From M3007 sp044230315 (lineage in GTDB: Bacteria > Bacteroidota > Bacteroidia > Chitinophagales > Saprospiraceae): a DNA stretch of 64,000 nucleotides. Below the pieces are notes generated by a model that worked only from the letters and a program-made list of their open reading frames with translations, ran no database searches and had not been told where the DNA came from. The stretch covers positions 62,001-126,000 of the forward strand of contig JBGARJ010000008.1 of NCBI GenBank assembly GCA_044230315.1. Direction: 5' to 3'. Below, one piece after another: positions 1 to 9,195 of the stretch (position 1 is the stretch's first letter; each line of letters opens with the position of its first letter). Made by a program: the position numbers and the translations under genes.

Positions 1-2
1 AG

Positions 3-617
3 CCGAAGCACCCGCTCTTCGGCACCGGTAACCCCAAGGGGCTACTGCGCTTCCGGCTCAACGATTGGCTGCGCCGCAAAACGGAGGTGTACCAAAGTTA
101 CGGGCATGGCATCTCCAAATCTGAAAAATCGCTGGTGCTGGTTGCCAGTTATTTTTTGCCGGGCCTGAGCGTCCGGCGGCGCCTCACCGCAGCCGTGCGG
201 CGCGGCGTGGCGGTGCGAATATTGCTCACCGGCCCTTCGGATGTGGCCCTGTCGCGCATGGCCGAACAATACCTGGCCTGGTGGCTGCTGCGAAAAGGCA
301 TCCGGGTGTTCCGCTGGGAACAATCGGTGTTGCACGGAAAAGCGATCCTGACCGACGAACGCTGGGCCAGCCTGGGCTCCTACAACGTCAACCGGCTCAG
401 CCGGATCCGCAGCCTCGAACTCAACGTCGACATCCTCGACCCGGGCTTCATCGGGCACTTCAGCGAATACCTCGACACGCTGCTCACCCGGCATTGCACG
501 GAGGTGTACCCGGACACCATTCCGGAACTGGCCAGCCGCTGGGGCCGGTTAAAGGCGCGCTGGGCCTACCATTTTGCCGTGTACCTCATGCGGTTCCTGT
601 TCCCCGAGCGCCGCTGA
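3..617 (+). CDS. Phospholipase D-like (cardiolipin synthase-type) protein, 5' end cut by the window
   Basis: The frame is open from the first bases, so the start lies before the window; 204 residues are visible. An HxKx4D motif (HGKAILTD) followed by GSYNVN is the second HKD half-site of the phospholipase D superfamily, which makes or cleaves phosphodiester bonds in phospholipids such as cardiolipin. Full-length relatives carry two HKD motifs, so the first should lie upstream. Upstream residues such as RGVAVRILLTGPSD fit the strand before the active site. A basic, aromatic C-terminus could touch the membrane. The family assignment is solid; the exact substrate cannot be told. The frame ends just before a tandem nonamer repeat. 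Confidence 0.85.
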   Translation, partial: PKHPLFGTGNPKGLLRFRLNDWLRRKTEVYQSYGHGISKSEKSLVLVASYFLPGLSVRRRLTAAVRRGVAVRILLTGPSDVALSRMAEQYLAWWLLRKGIRVFRWEQSVLHGKAILTDERWASLGSYNVNRLSRIRSLELNVDILDPGFIGHFSEYLDTLLTRHCTEVYPDTIPELASRWGRLKARWAYHFAVYLMRFLFPERR

Positions 618-632
618 ATGTTGATATTCCCC

Positions 633-722
633 ATTGACCTCATTGACCACATTAACCACATTGACCACATTGACCACATTCCCCACATTGACCACATTAA
701 CCACATTGACCACATTCCCCAC
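633..722. repeat. Tandem nonamer repeat, ten 9-bp units
   Basis: Ten consecutive 9-bp units follow the pattern ATTGACCAC, with variants ATTAACCAC, ATTCCCCAC and ATTGACCTC. A higher-order order is visible: the run GACC-AACC-GACC-(GACC)-CCCC occurs twice. The array fills the whole gap between the convergent phospholipase-like gene and the Ppx/GppA gene, and its last base is the first base of that gene's stop codon. Because the unit is a multiple of three it is open in several frames, but no start or protein features support a peptide. Confidence 0.9.
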
Positions 723-1624
723 TATCCCTCCACCAGCATCCCTTCTTTCATCGAATAAACCGACGTGTAGATTTCCTTCATCCCGCCGTCCCGCAAAATC
801 AGGTGGATCAGGATCATACCCACCACGATCATTTCGCGGCGCTCCGGCACGAGGTTGGGCCACTCCACCCGTTCCGCCAACGAACTGCCGATAACCTGGC
901 GGTAGAGTGGCTCAAAATCGGACACCGGTATCCAGCCGTACAGGGGCGGTTTGGTGGCCGGGTCGAGCAACAGGTTATCGATGATATCAAAAGCCCCGGC
1001 GGCGCCCACCAGCGTAGGCGCCGGGTAGCGTTTCAGGATGGCCCAGAGCTCGGCCAACGCATGTTCCAAAAAGGTTTCCACGGCCTCGATTTCATCGGGT
1101 GCGATAGGGTCGGTTTTGTGAAACTGCCGGTAGAGCACCGCTACGCCAACCGGAAAGCTGTGGTGCCAGAATACCTGTTCGCGATCGGCGAGGATCATTT
1201 CCACACTGCCGCCCCCGATGTCCATGATCAACACGCGGTTATCCGGAAAGGGCACCGCCTGTCGAACGCCCTGGTAGATCAGCATGGCCTCGTGCAGGCC
1301 GTCGATGGCCTCGGCGCGGATACCGGTGCGGGCAAACACCGCGCGCAAAAAATCGGGTGCATTGCCGGCGGTGCGCAATGCTGCGGTACCGTATGCGCGC
1401 ACCGATCCTGCAGGCACGCCCGCAGCCTCGAGGTGGCGGCGGAATACCTCCACTGCCGCCAGTCCGCGCGCGAAGGCTGCCGCGCCGATCCACCCGATCC
1501 CTTCTTCTGCCAGTTTCACAAAAATGCGTTCCCGCACCAGGGGCACCCACTCCCCCGAAGCACCGCGTTTGGCAATGAGCAGGTGAAAGGTGTTGGTGCC
1601 TAAATCAATTACCGCTTGTGTCAT
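722..1624 (-). CDS. Ppx/GppA family phosphatase
   Basis: This 300-residue protein belongs to the exopolyphosphatase/guanosine pentaphosphate phosphatase family of the actin-like ATPase fold, which removes phosphate from polyphosphate or pppGpp. The phosphate-1 motif is DLGTNTFHLL at residues 7-16, the phosphate-2 motif DIGGGS is at 135-140, the catalytic-type Glu sits near residue 112, and a GAAGAFD loop near 209 matches the adenosine-side motif. It is the short Bacteroidota form with only the catalytic core and no C-terminal HD-like domain. It is downstream of and co-directional with the beta-barrel gene at 1691-2368, 66 bp away. Polyphosphatase and pppGpp hydrolase roles cannot be separated from sequence. 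Confidence 0.9.
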   Translation of the reverse strand: MTQAVIDLGTNTFHLLIAKRGASGEWVPLVRERIFVKLAEEGIGWIGAAAFARGLAAVEVFRRHLEAAGVPAGSVRAYGTAALRTAGNAPDFLRAVFARTGIRAEAIDGLHEAMLIYQGVRQAVPFPDNRVLIMDIGGGSVEMILADREQVFWHHSFPVGVAVLYRQFHKTDPIAPDEIEAVETFLEHALAELWAILKRYPAPTLVGAAGAFDIIDNLLLDPATKPPLYGWIPVSDFEPLYRQVIGSSLAERVEWPNLVPERREMIVVGMILIHLILRDGGMKEIYTSVYSMKEGMLVEG

Positions 1625-1690
1625 GTTGGGAGGGTCCGGATGTCGTGCGGATGGGAGCAGGAGCGCTATGGAGCATACTGCACCGATTGT

Positions 1691-2368
1691 TCAAAAAACA
1701 ACCAGCGTTTGGAACGTCAGGAAATGTTCTTTCAGTCTTCGATCGTAGTTGGTGCCCGGTTTGCCGGGTTTGTACAAGGCATTGAGCGCCCGGTTGTACC
1801 GAAACACAAAACCGAGATGCCGGGTGGCGAAATAACTGACCCCGACGATAAAGCAAACGCTGTTGCGGTTCAGATCGGGCAGGGCTGCCGTGATCCCGCC
1901 ACCCAGGTCTGCATCATTTTTGTAGTTGATCAGGCGGGCATACGACAGGCCGGCGTTGAAATGCACACGAAAATAATCCGGGTCATCGCTGTCGCCGTTT
2001 GCCGGCCAGTCGTGGTAGTGCCATTGGATCGGCACTTCGATATAATTCAGCGTTGTCTTGAAAAAGGGCGGCGTTTTGGCTTCGTTGCGGCTACCGCGTT
2101 GGGTGAACAACAGTTCGATGCTGGCATCTTGCTTGGGTTTCAGCAGTACAATCCCCCGCAAGCCGCCTTGCAGGCCTACCTTGTTGTAGCCCGCGGAGGC
2201 GTCGCCGTCGATCTGAGCGGCCGTCACCCCCGCGATCAGGCCGGCTTTAAAACGCTGCTGGCGCTGCGCCCGGGCGTCAGGGGAGAACAACAAGAAAACC
2301 GTCAGGCCCAAAATAAAGCCGTAAAACAGGCCTGTTTCCGAAAAGGTAGTCGTCGTGTGCATTCGCAT
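1691..2368 (-). CDS. PorT-like outer-membrane beta-barrel protein
   Basis: A 225-residue protein starting MRMHTTTTF, with a hydrophobic signal segment ending around SPDARAQ, then a barrel-like pattern of alternating residues (GLIAGVTAAQIDGD, IELLFTQRGS, TLNYIEVPIQW, VHFNAGLSYARL, LGFVFRYN) and a terminal aromatic strand ending in VVF. Such proteins are annotated PorT-like or outer membrane protein beta-barrel in Bacteroidota; PorT itself takes part in T9SS, but most homologues have no known role. The frame is open further upstream, but the extension crosses the divergent gene and has no signal peptide at its start, so the start at 2368 was chosen. Confidence 0.8.
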   Translation of the reverse strand: MRMHTTTTFSETGLFYGFILGLTVFLLFSPDARAQRQQRFKAGLIAGVTAAQIDGDASAGYNKVGLQGGLRGIVLLKPKQDASIELLFTQRGSRNEAKTPPFFKTTLNYIEVPIQWHYHDWPANGDSDDPDYFRVHFNAGLSYARLINYKNDADLGGGITAALPDLNRNSVCFIVGVSYFATRHLGFVFRYNRALNALYKPGKPGTNYDRRLKEHFLTFQTLVVF

Positions 2369-2392
2369 AGTGGTAATTTTTGGATACTTTTG
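2362..2392 (+). promoter_or_regulatory. Candidate Bacteroidota-type promoter for the 104-aa protein gene
   Basis: A perfect -7 box TAnnTTTG (TACTTTTG) lies at 2385-2392, and a 3-of-4 match to the -33 TTTG (TTCG) lies exactly 19 bases upstream. Transcription would start about 36 bases before the ATG at 2435. The -33 overlaps the first codons of the divergent barrel gene. Confidence 0.4.
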
Positions 2393-2434
2393 CGCGGCCC
2401 TGCCGGACGGCCCGCTCGTTGCGGCGAAGATAGA

Positions 2435-2749
2435 ATGCTTATGCGCTACACTCAAACAACGCTGAAAAAACTGGAAGAGTTGTTCGCTGAACTGGACTAC
2501 ACCGTCCGGTACGAGAAAGGTAATTTCCAAAGCGGCTATTGTATCGTCGAGCACCGCAAGATCGCGGTGCTCAATAAGTTTTTCGATACCGAAGCCCGGA
2601 TCAACTGCCTGCTCGACATTTTGTCCACCCTTGAATTTGAACGGGAAACCCTGTCGGAAAAATCCCGCGAGTTGATCGGCAAATGGCAACAATATGCCGA
2701 CCGCGACGCCGCCGGGCCGGCGCCAACTACCGATACTCCATCCACCTAA
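2435..2749 (+). CDS. Conserved small protein of unknown function
   Basis: This 104-residue protein is mixed alpha/beta. Its N-terminal half (LKKLEELFAELDYTVRYEKGNF) is followed by a strand-rich segment (GYCIVEHRKIAVLNKFFD) and a helical region that could form a small globular fold, ending in an Ala/Pro/Thr tail. I recognise it only as the kind of small protein found beside metallo-hydrolase genes in Bacteroidota; no catalytic motif is visible. The ATG at 2435 follows a good -7 box at a sensible distance. The gene sits 19 bp before the likely start of the PhnP-like gene, so the two are probably co-transcribed. Confidence 0.65.
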   Translation: MLMRYTQTTLKKLEELFAELDYTVRYEKGNFQSGYCIVEHRKIAVLNKFFDTEARINCLLDILSTLEFERETLSEKSRELIGKWQQYADRDAAGPAPTTDTPST

Positions 2750-2768
2750 TTTTGCAATATCCCACAAT

Positions 2769-3551
2769 TTGAAACTCACGCTGCTCGGCACCGGCACTTC
2801 ACAAGGCATCCCCGTTATCGGGTGCGACTGCCACGTGTGTACCTCGCCCGACCCGCACGATCAGCGGCTGCGTACCTCGGCGTTACTCACGCAGGGCGAT
2901 ACCAATATCCTGATCGACGCCGGCCCCGACCTGCGGCAGCAAATGCTCCGCGCCAACGTACGCCACCTCGACGCTATCCTGCTGACCCACGAACACAACG
3001 ATCATGTGATCGGGCTCGACGATATCCGGCCCTTCAATTTCAGCTCGGGACACCCGATGTCGGTGTACGCACAGGCCCGGGTGGCAAAAGATGTCCGCAA
3101 ACGGTTTGAATATATTTTCGGCGACCCGATACCCGGCCTGCCGCGCATCGAACTGCACATGATCGACGAGCACAAGCCGCTGAGCATCGGCGGTGTTTGC
3201 GTGCAGCCCATCGGCGTCTGGCACGGCCGGCTGCCCATACTCGGGTTCCGCTTCGGCGACTTGTGCTACCTTACCGACGCCAAAACCATCAGCGTCGAAG
3301 AAAGCGCCAAACTGGCCGGCGCCAAATACCTGGTGGTCAACGCCCTGCGCCAGCGCCCGCACAGCACCCACCTCAGCCTGCAGGAAGCCCTCCGCCTGAT
3401 CGAAACGGTCGGGCCCGAACAGGCCTGGATCATCCACATGAGCCATGAAATGGGCCGCGCCCGCGAAGTGGCGCCCCTCCTGCCCCCGCATGTAACGCTG
3501 GCCTACGACGGCCTCGAAATCGAATGGAACGCCGGCGACCCCGCGTTGTAG
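2769..3551 (+). CDS. PhnP-like metallo-beta-lactamase-fold hydrolase
   Basis: A 260-residue MBL-fold protein. The sequence opens with KLTLLGTGTSQGIP, typical of the family's first strand, then a CxCxxC cluster (Cys19, Cys21, Cys24) like the extra zinc site of PhnP, and the metal-binding THEHNDH at residues 73-79 with IDAGPD near 49-54. PhnP-type enzymes are cyclic phosphodiesterases. The TTG at 2769 was chosen because the conserved strand begins there; an ATG at 2694 in the same frame would add 25 residues of low-complexity sequence overlapping the upstream gene. The substrate is unknown. It converges with the next gene. Confidence 0.85.
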   Translation: MKLTLLGTGTSQGIPVIGCDCHVCTSPDPHDQRLRTSALLTQGDTNILIDAGPDLRQQMLRANVRHLDAILLTHEHNDHVIGLDDIRPFNFSSGHPMSVYAQARVAKDVRKRFEYIFGDPIPGLPRIELHMIDEHKPLSIGGVCVQPIGVWHGRLPILGFRFGDLCYLTDAKTISVEESAKLAGAKYLVVNALRQRPHSTHLSLQEALRLIETVGPEQAWIIHMSHEMGRAREVAPLLPPHVTLAYDGLEIEWNAGDPAL

Positions 3552-3606
3552 ATCCTGCGCCAGCCTGGCACGCGCCTACACAGCGGCTCATGCCTCCAGG
3601 CCCTTC

Positions 3607-4713
3607 TCAGTCCAACAACGCATCGATCCGGACGTTTTGCTCCATCAGTTCGATCGCCCGTTGCACCTTCCAGAGGGTGCGCGTGTTGATCTTCACTTCG
3701 AGGTGGCTGATCCGCACGGCGGAGCCATAGGTATCCAGGGTAGTGGCGATGAGCGGGATACGCGCTTTTTCCAGGAAGGTATAGCATTGGAAATCAGCGC
3801 TGCGCAAATGCTGAATGGCCGATTGTTCGCCGTGCACCACGATACCCGATATCAGATTTTGCGCCTCCTCGGCGTTGTTCAGCGTCTCCCGGATGGCGTC
3901 AAAAGCCTGATCGAGCCGGCGGTAATTGACAATGATGAGGGTATGCGGCTGCACCTGGTAGTCGCTTTCCTCAATCAGCGAACCGGAGGCAATATGTTCC
4001 ACTTTATTGTCGAGCGATTGCTCGTTGGCCACCACCCGCCCATGCACGGCCGAGCAGATCATATCCATCGTCGGGTTGGCCAGCGTTTCGTCGAACGGCA
4101 GGATACCCAGCAAGGGGATGCCTTTGGCGCCCAGCCACTGGCCGACATACTGCCGCACCTTATCCATTTTTTCGGGCAGGGTCTTATTGATGATCACCCC
4201 GGCAATTTTCACCTGGCGTTCGCGGAACAGGGCCAGGCTCATGTTCAGCACATCAATGGTGCTTCCGATGCCGCCCTCCACCACCACTACCACCCGGGCG
4301 TCGACCAGTTTGGCCACATCTGCGTTCGACAGGTTGACAATGCTGCCTACTCCGGGGTGCCCGGTACCTTCGTACACCACCACGTCATTGGCGGCCTCCA
4401 GTTGGTGGGAGGCGTGCAGGATATTGGCTTCATATTGAAAGCGGAGCGGATGATCGAGGAAGTCGGTTGTGGCGCCCTTGCCGAGGATGACCGGGCTGTG
4501 GAGCTCCGGAGCCAGGCTGAATTGCATGGTGTTGGCAAAAAGTTGCGCGTCTTTATCAGCCAGTAAGCCCCCGAACAAGACCGCCTGCTGCCCGACCGGT
4601 TTGCAATACCCCACCTGATAGCCGCGCTTTTTCAGCGCAGAAACGAGGCCGAGGGTGCTGGTGGTTTTGCCGACGTGCTGGCTGCTGGCCGCTACATAGA
4701 TCTTGATTGCCAT
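3607..4713 (-). CDS. BioD-like P-loop ATPase with DRTGG domain
   Basis: A 368-residue cytoplasmic protein. The N-terminal dethiobiotin-synthetase-like NTPase domain carries a P-loop, SSQHVGKTT, at residues 10-18, and a run GTGHPGVGSIVNLSNADVAKL followed by VVVVVEGGIGS that fits the Walker B region. The middle (residues about 205-320) matches the DRTGG domain known from the N-terminal part of phosphate acetyltransferases. Stand-alone proteins of this architecture are common in Bacteroidota and have been suggested to sense or regulate acetyl-phosphate metabolism, but no Pta gene is nearby. The ATG at 4713 was preferred over a TTG three codons upstream. Function beyond nucleotide binding is inference. 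Confidence 0.8.
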   Translation of the reverse strand: MAIKIYVAASSQHVGKTTSTLGLVSALKKRGYQVGYCKPVGQQAVLFGGLLADKDAQLFANTMQFSLAPELHSPVILGKGATTDFLDHPLRFQYEANILHASHQLEAANDVVVYEGTGHPGVGSIVNLSNADVAKLVDARVVVVVEGGIGSTIDVLNMSLALFRERQVKIAGVIINKTLPEKMDKVRQYVGQWLGAKGIPLLGILPFDETLANPTMDMICSAVHGRVVANEQSLDNKVEHIASGSLIEESDYQVQPHTLIIVNYRRLDQAFDAIRETLNNAEEAQNLISGIVVHGEQSAIQHLRSADFQCYTFLEKARIPLIATTLDTYGSAVRISHLEVKINTRTLWKVQRAIELMEQNVRIDALLD

Positions 4714-4944
4714 GGATTGCAAATTTGGAGGCGCTAAAAGTAATCCTTACTCCGGATTTCCGGCCGTTTCCGGGGCAGCATTCTCGGTTCCGAATCTGCC
4801 ATTCGCCCGGGGAAACCGGTCCGACCGTCCATGTTTTTTCCCGCATGAGCCGGGGCGAGCTACATTTACCATCAGGTTTTCTTCCATAAACCCGATCTGT
4901 CCGAAAACAGATATTTCCGACCGAGAATTTTCAAACTATTGAAA

Positions 4945-7413
4945 ATGAAACAACTACCTGCAACGCTGTTGCTTGTCGCAGGGCTCAATGCCCTTGTCCT
5001 TGCCCAAACGCCATCCACCGGTATCGTATCCGGCGAAGTGTCCGACGAACAGGGCGCGCCGCTTTCCTATGCCACCGTCACGCTGCACCGCGCCGCCGAC
5101 AGCAGCCTGGTAAAAGGCGGCATCACCGACGAAAAAGGCGTTTTCGAACTCGAACCAGTGTTGCCCCTCAGTCCGTCCGACTCGTTTTTTGTGCGGGCCA
5201 GCCTGGTGGGCCGCCGCCCGGCCAGCAGCCCGGTCTTCCCCCTGGAAGCCGGCAGCACACGCCGCGAAATCGGCCGCCTCGAACTAGCCCCGGCTGCCGT
5301 AGCCCTTGGCGAGGCCGTTGTGGCGGTCAAGAAGCCTTTTATCGAGCGCCGCACCGACCGGCTCATTGTGAACGTAGACAACAGCATTACCAGTGCAGGC
5401 AGCAGCGCGTTCGAAGTGCTCGAACGCTCGCCGGGGGTGTTCATCAATTCGAACGACGCCATCAGCCTGCGCGGCAAATCGGGCGTCATCCTGATGATCG
5501 ACGGCAAGCCCACTCCCATGAGCGGACAGGATCTGTCCAACATGCTGCGCGGCATGCCTGCGGGCAGTATCGAACGCATCGAGATCATCACCAACCCGTC
5601 GGCGAAATACGACGCGGCCGGCAACGCGGGCATCATCGACATCCGGCTCAAAAAAGACCAGAACCTGGGCACCAACGGCACCTTCAGCGCCAACTACGGA
5701 CAGGGTATCTACCCCAAAGCCGGCGCCGGGCTGAACCTGAACCACCGCAACGCCAAGGTCAACACCTTTGCCAGTTACAACTACAGCTACCGGCTGGGTT
5801 TCAATAAACTGGACCTCGTGCGGCGGTTTTACGCCGGCGGCGCCCCTACCGGCGCCTACGACCAGCGCAACTACCTCGAGTTTCCGTTCAACTACCATAC
5901 CGCCCGCGCCGGCGCCGATTTTTACCCCAACGCTAAAACCATCATCGGCGTGGTGGCCAGCGGAACCATCAACCGGTTCAACCCCAACGGCGAAAATACT
6001 TCCGATGTGTTGGACGGCGCCGACAAGAAAATTTCAGCATTCACGACCACCAACGACAGCCACGACCGCTGGAACTCCTATGCGTTGAACGGCAACGTCA
6101 AACGGACGTTCGGCGAAAAAGGCCGCGAGCTCAGTGCCGACCTCGACTACATGCGGTTCTGGAACACGACCAACCAAACGTTTACCACCAATTATTTCGA
6201 CCTGACCGGCGAAACCTATCTCCCCACCTACATCCTGTTTGGCGATCTGCGCGGCAACCTCCAGATCCGCTCGCTCAAAGCCGATTACGTCAACCCGCTG
6301 AAAAACAACGCCAAATGGGAGGCCGGTATCAAAACCAGTTACGTGACGGCCGACAACGATGTGGCATTTTACGATAAGAGCAACCCCGGCACGCCGCTGT
6401 TCGACTCGACCAAAAGCAATCATTTTTTATACGGGGAAAACCTGAACGCAGCCTATATCAATGCCGCCAAAGAGTGGAAAAAATGGACCGTTCAAATCGG
6501 CTTGCGCGGCGAACAAACCCGCGTGGACGGCGAACAACGCGTGACCGGCGAAACCTTCGACACCACCTATTTTAACCTCTTCCCCAGCGCGTTTTTTACG
6601 TTCCAGTTTTCCGACCGCTACACCATGGGGCTCAACCTAAGTCGCCGGCTCGACCGCCCCTCCTACCAACAACTCAATCCGTTCAAATTCTTCCTCGACC
6701 CCAGCACCTACCGCGAAGGCAACCCGCTGCTGCGCCCGCAATACACCTGGTCATTCGAGTGGACGCATACCATCGCCCAAAAATACACCGCCACCCTGTC
6801 GTATGCGCGCACCGTCGACAACATCACCCAGGTGATCGCGCCGGTAGACGGGCAGGACCGCATCACGGTGCAGACCGACAAAAACCTGGCCCGGTACGAC
6901 TACTACGGGCTGAATGCCAACATCCCGCTGCAAATCACGAAACGGTGGTCGAGCAACAACGACCTGAACGTTTACTACGGCTATTACACCGGCAACCTCG
7001 CCAATACTAACCTGGCCAACGGCAACACGGTTTGCTTTTGGAATACCAGCAATACTTTCCAACTTGAGCATGACTGGTCGGCCGAACTGGGCGGCTGGCT
7101 GCAGACGCGGATGATCTACGGCTTTATGAACCTCGACCCGCTGTGGGCGCTCAATGCCGGCATCCAAAAGCAGTTGTTGCAGCGCCGGCTCACCATTAAG
7201 CTAAACGTCAGCGATATCTTCTGGACCAGCCCGCCGAGCGCGGTGATCACCTTCCGCGATTACGTGGAGCATTTTGATGTAAAACGCGAAACCCGGGTGG
7301 CGAGCCTGAACCTGAGCTGGCGGTTTGGCAACAATAAAGTAGCGCCGTCGCGGCGGCGCACCGGCGGGGCCGAAGAAGAACGGCGGCGGGTCAGCCAGGG
7401 GCAGGGGGGGTAA
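4945..7413 (+). CDS. TonB-dependent-receptor-like outer-membrane beta-barrel with carboxypeptidase-regulatory domain
   Basis: An 822-residue protein. A signal peptide (MKQLPATLLLVAG to LAQ) is followed by a carboxypeptidase-regulatory-like Ig domain (VSGEVSDEQGAPLSYATVTL), a plug domain (RTDRLIVNVDNS, FEVLERSPGV, IERIEIITNPSAKYD) and a long OMP_b-brl_3-type barrel ending near LNLSWRFGNNK. Unlike many SusC proteins no SusD partner follows, which places it with the receptor-like barrels of unknown cargo. The C-terminal tail after the last strand is unusually Arg/Gly/Glu-rich and would lie in the periplasm or outside. The ATG at 4945 was chosen over a TTG two codons earlier. The substrate is unknown; siderophore or peptide import are possibilities. 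Confidence 0.85.
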   Translation: MKQLPATLLLVAGLNALVLAQTPSTGIVSGEVSDEQGAPLSYATVTLHRAADSSLVKGGITDEKGVFELEPVLPLSPSDSFFVRASLVGRRPASSPVFPLEAGSTRREIGRLELAPAAVALGEAVVAVKKPFIERRTDRLIVNVDNSITSAGSSAFEVLERSPGVFINSNDAISLRGKSGVILMIDGKPTPMSGQDLSNMLRGMPAGSIERIEIITNPSAKYDAAGNAGIIDIRLKKDQNLGTNGTFSANYGQGIYPKAGAGLNLNHRNAKVNTFASYNYSYRLGFNKLDLVRRFYAGGAPTGAYDQRNYLEFPFNYHTARAGADFYPNAKTIIGVVASGTINRFNPNGENTSDVLDGADKKISAFTTTNDSHDRWNSYALNGNVKRTFGEKGRELSADLDYMRFWNTTNQTFTTNYFDLTGETYLPTYILFGDLRGNLQIRSLKADYVNPLKNNAKWEAGIKTSYVTADNDVAFYDKSNPGTPLFDSTKSNHFLYGENLNAAYINAAKEWKKWTVQIGLRGEQTRVDGEQRVTGETFDTTYFNLFPSAFFTFQFSDRYTMGLNLSRRLDRPSYQQLNPFKFFLDPSTYREGNPLLRPQYTWSFEWTHTIAQKYTATLSYARTVDNITQVIAPVDGQDRITVQTDKNLARYDYYGLNANIPLQITKRWSSNNDLNVYYGYYTGNLANTNLANGNTVCFWNTSNTFQLEHDWSAELGGWLQTRMIYGFMNLDPLWALNAGIQKQLLQRRLTIKLNVSDIFWTSPPSAVITFRDYVEHFDVKRETRVASLNLSWRFGNNKVAPSRRRTGGAEEERRRVSQGQGG

Positions 7414-7437
7414 CCAGGGTCGCTACAACCCGGTCAG

Positions 7438-7477
7438 AAACCGTCTGAAAACCCTGGCGGGTGGCAAGACGGTTTTT
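7438..7477 (+). terminator. Probable rho-independent terminator after the TonB-type receptor gene
   Basis: A 9-bp perfect stem (AAACCGTCT paired with AGACGGTTT) encloses a 20-base loop that itself holds ACCC/GGGT, followed by a short T tract. It lies between the convergent receptor and ABC permease genes and touches the stop codon of the latter. Confidence 0.55.
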
Positions 7478-9186
7478 CAGGCATCGGTATACTCCATGGT
7501 GGCCCAATCCGTGTTTTTAATCCAGCGGACCAGCCACCACAAAGCCGCGCCCGAGAACGCCAACGCCACCGCTATGGCTACCGGATGCCGGAATGCCAAA
7601 AAGTGGATGAGCGCAATGAGGCCGCTGACAACAAGCAATGCCATTCTGCGTACGAACTGGCCGCCTTGCTGATCGATCCCCGTCGGTTGCGAAAAGGGGA
7701 GCTTCCGGTTGTTAAAGCCTGAAATGGTAAAACAGATGACCAGCTGGTTGCAAAGGGCCAGCGTCACGTTGAGCAGCATCAGCGGGCTCGACAAAATCGC
7801 GGCGAGCACGTACGCCAGCAAGGCAATGAAGAAGTAAAATTGAAAAATGGCCGCTTTAAACGCCCCGCTGATCACCTGACCCGGGCGTTCTGTCGGTGTG
7901 ATATAAAATATCCACGACGCCCGGAATTTTTCGGAATACACCATTTGATTGATTGCCCCCACCAGCAATATACTGCTCACATAGATCAGGATCAGCAACC
8001 GGTATCCGGAAAACATTTCCTGGGCGAAGTGCTCCCGCTTGCTGTTTTGGAGGTAAAGCGCGCCGACGATTACCACCAGATAGCCGATTGCGGGGTACAC
8101 TTTTACCTTGAACTCGCGGCTCCGCAGCATCATTTTCCAGGCAAACTGAAAGCCGGTCCGCTCGGCCGGATTGGTGGTCAACAACCCGGCGAGCCAATCC
8201 GACAAACCTTTCTTCGCCGTCCATTCGGAGGTTTGTTGCCCGGCCCGCGGCCCGCTTTCCCCGCTGCCGATCATGGCCAGCTTCTGGTTGAAAGCCGGCG
8301 CGAGAAACCGGGCTACCCCATAAATACTGAGCAAAGGCAACACAAGCGCAAATCCTGTTCCCACAGCCGAAAGCATGTCGGCCTCACCCGTAAAAAGGGT
8401 GTTGAACGCACAGGCAAACCAATAGGGCGGCGCCAGTAACAGCCAGGGCGAATCGGGCAATACGAGCAGCGCCCCCTCGTCTATGTGTTCCGACATCCGG
8501 GGGAGAAATTGAAAGCCGGCGTACGCAATAATGGCAAAAGCGATCTGAATATAACTGATCGCGTTTTTGAACCGTTCGGGAGTGGTCACCCGCAGGATCA
8601 GGAGATACACGGCGTTGATCAGGAATATACTGAACAGCGTGGCCAATAGCGTCAGGAACAGGAATAACAAGCTGGCCAGGGGGTTGGAGGCGATAGCCAG
8701 ATAAATAAAACAAGGCAAGCTCATGGGCAACACGAGCTTGGATATGTGAATGAATACGTGCAGCAAGCGGGCTACCACGAAGGTGCTGTCGTTGACCGGT
8801 TTGGGCAGAATGATAAAATTGTCGCGGACATCGATCAAGACAGAAGTAAAATCGCTCACCAGCATCATGCTGAGCATGAGAATGAACAGGCTGAAATACA
8901 TGGTGAAGCGGGTAATATAGTCTTCGCCGGCAAAAAAGGCGAACAGGTACATCAGGCCCATCAGTCCGCTGATGAACATCGTGCCGATGGTCGAATTGCT
9001 GATCTCCTTATTATTGCCCTGGTTTTGGCGTTGCCGGGTCACTTGGAGGGTGTTGGGCCGCCGGTCGTCCATGGTGAGTTTCGTCGTGAGGATGGCGGTC
9101 AATTGCGGCACATCGACGCCCCAGCGGGCATACAAGCGGCGGGGCAGCAGGACGGCGGCGAGGAAAAATCGGTTGATCCAGCGCAT
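7477..9186 (-). CDS. ABC transporter permease, multi-pass membrane protein
   Basis: A 569-residue hydrophobic protein with about ten to twelve predicted membrane spans, for example TIGTMFISGLMGLMYLFAFF, YFSLFILMLSMMLV, LPCFIYLAI and the C-terminal MALLVVSGLIALIHFLAF. It has no enzymatic motif. It is only 9 bp downstream of the ABC ATPase gene on the same strand, so the pair almost certainly forms one exporter-type transporter. The first about 50 residues (IN RFFLAAVLLPRRLYARWGVDVPQL) look like the amphipathic coupling region of large ABC-2-type permeases. The substrate cannot be read from sequence. Confidence 0.75.
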   Translation of the reverse strand: MRWINRFFLAAVLLPRRLYARWGVDVPQLTAILTTKLTMDDRRPNTLQVTRQRQNQGNNKEISNSTIGTMFISGLMGLMYLFAFFAGEDYITRFTMYFSLFILMLSMMLVSDFTSVLIDVRDNFIILPKPVNDSTFVVARLLHVFIHISKLVLPMSLPCFIYLAIASNPLASLLFLFLTLLATLFSIFLINAVYLLILRVTTPERFKNAISYIQIAFAIIAYAGFQFLPRMSEHIDEGALLVLPDSPWLLLAPPYWFACAFNTLFTGEADMLSAVGTGFALVLPLLSIYGVARFLAPAFNQKLAMIGSGESGPRAGQQTSEWTAKKGLSDWLAGLLTTNPAERTGFQFAWKMMLRSREFKVKVYPAIGYLVVIVGALYLQNSKREHFAQEMFSGYRLLILIYVSSILLVGAINQMVYSEKFRASWIFYITPTERPGQVISGAFKAAIFQFYFFIALLAYVLAAILSSPLMLLNVTLALCNQLVICFTISGFNNRKLPFSQPTGIDQQGGQFVRRMALLVVSGLIALIHFLAFRHPVAIAVALAFSGAALWWLVRWIKNTDWATMEYTDA

Positions 9187-9195
9187 AATTTGTTC

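Noticed and set aside
633..722. Nonamer array as a CRISPR
   Set aside because: Units are 9 bp with no spacers, so it is a simple tandem repeat.
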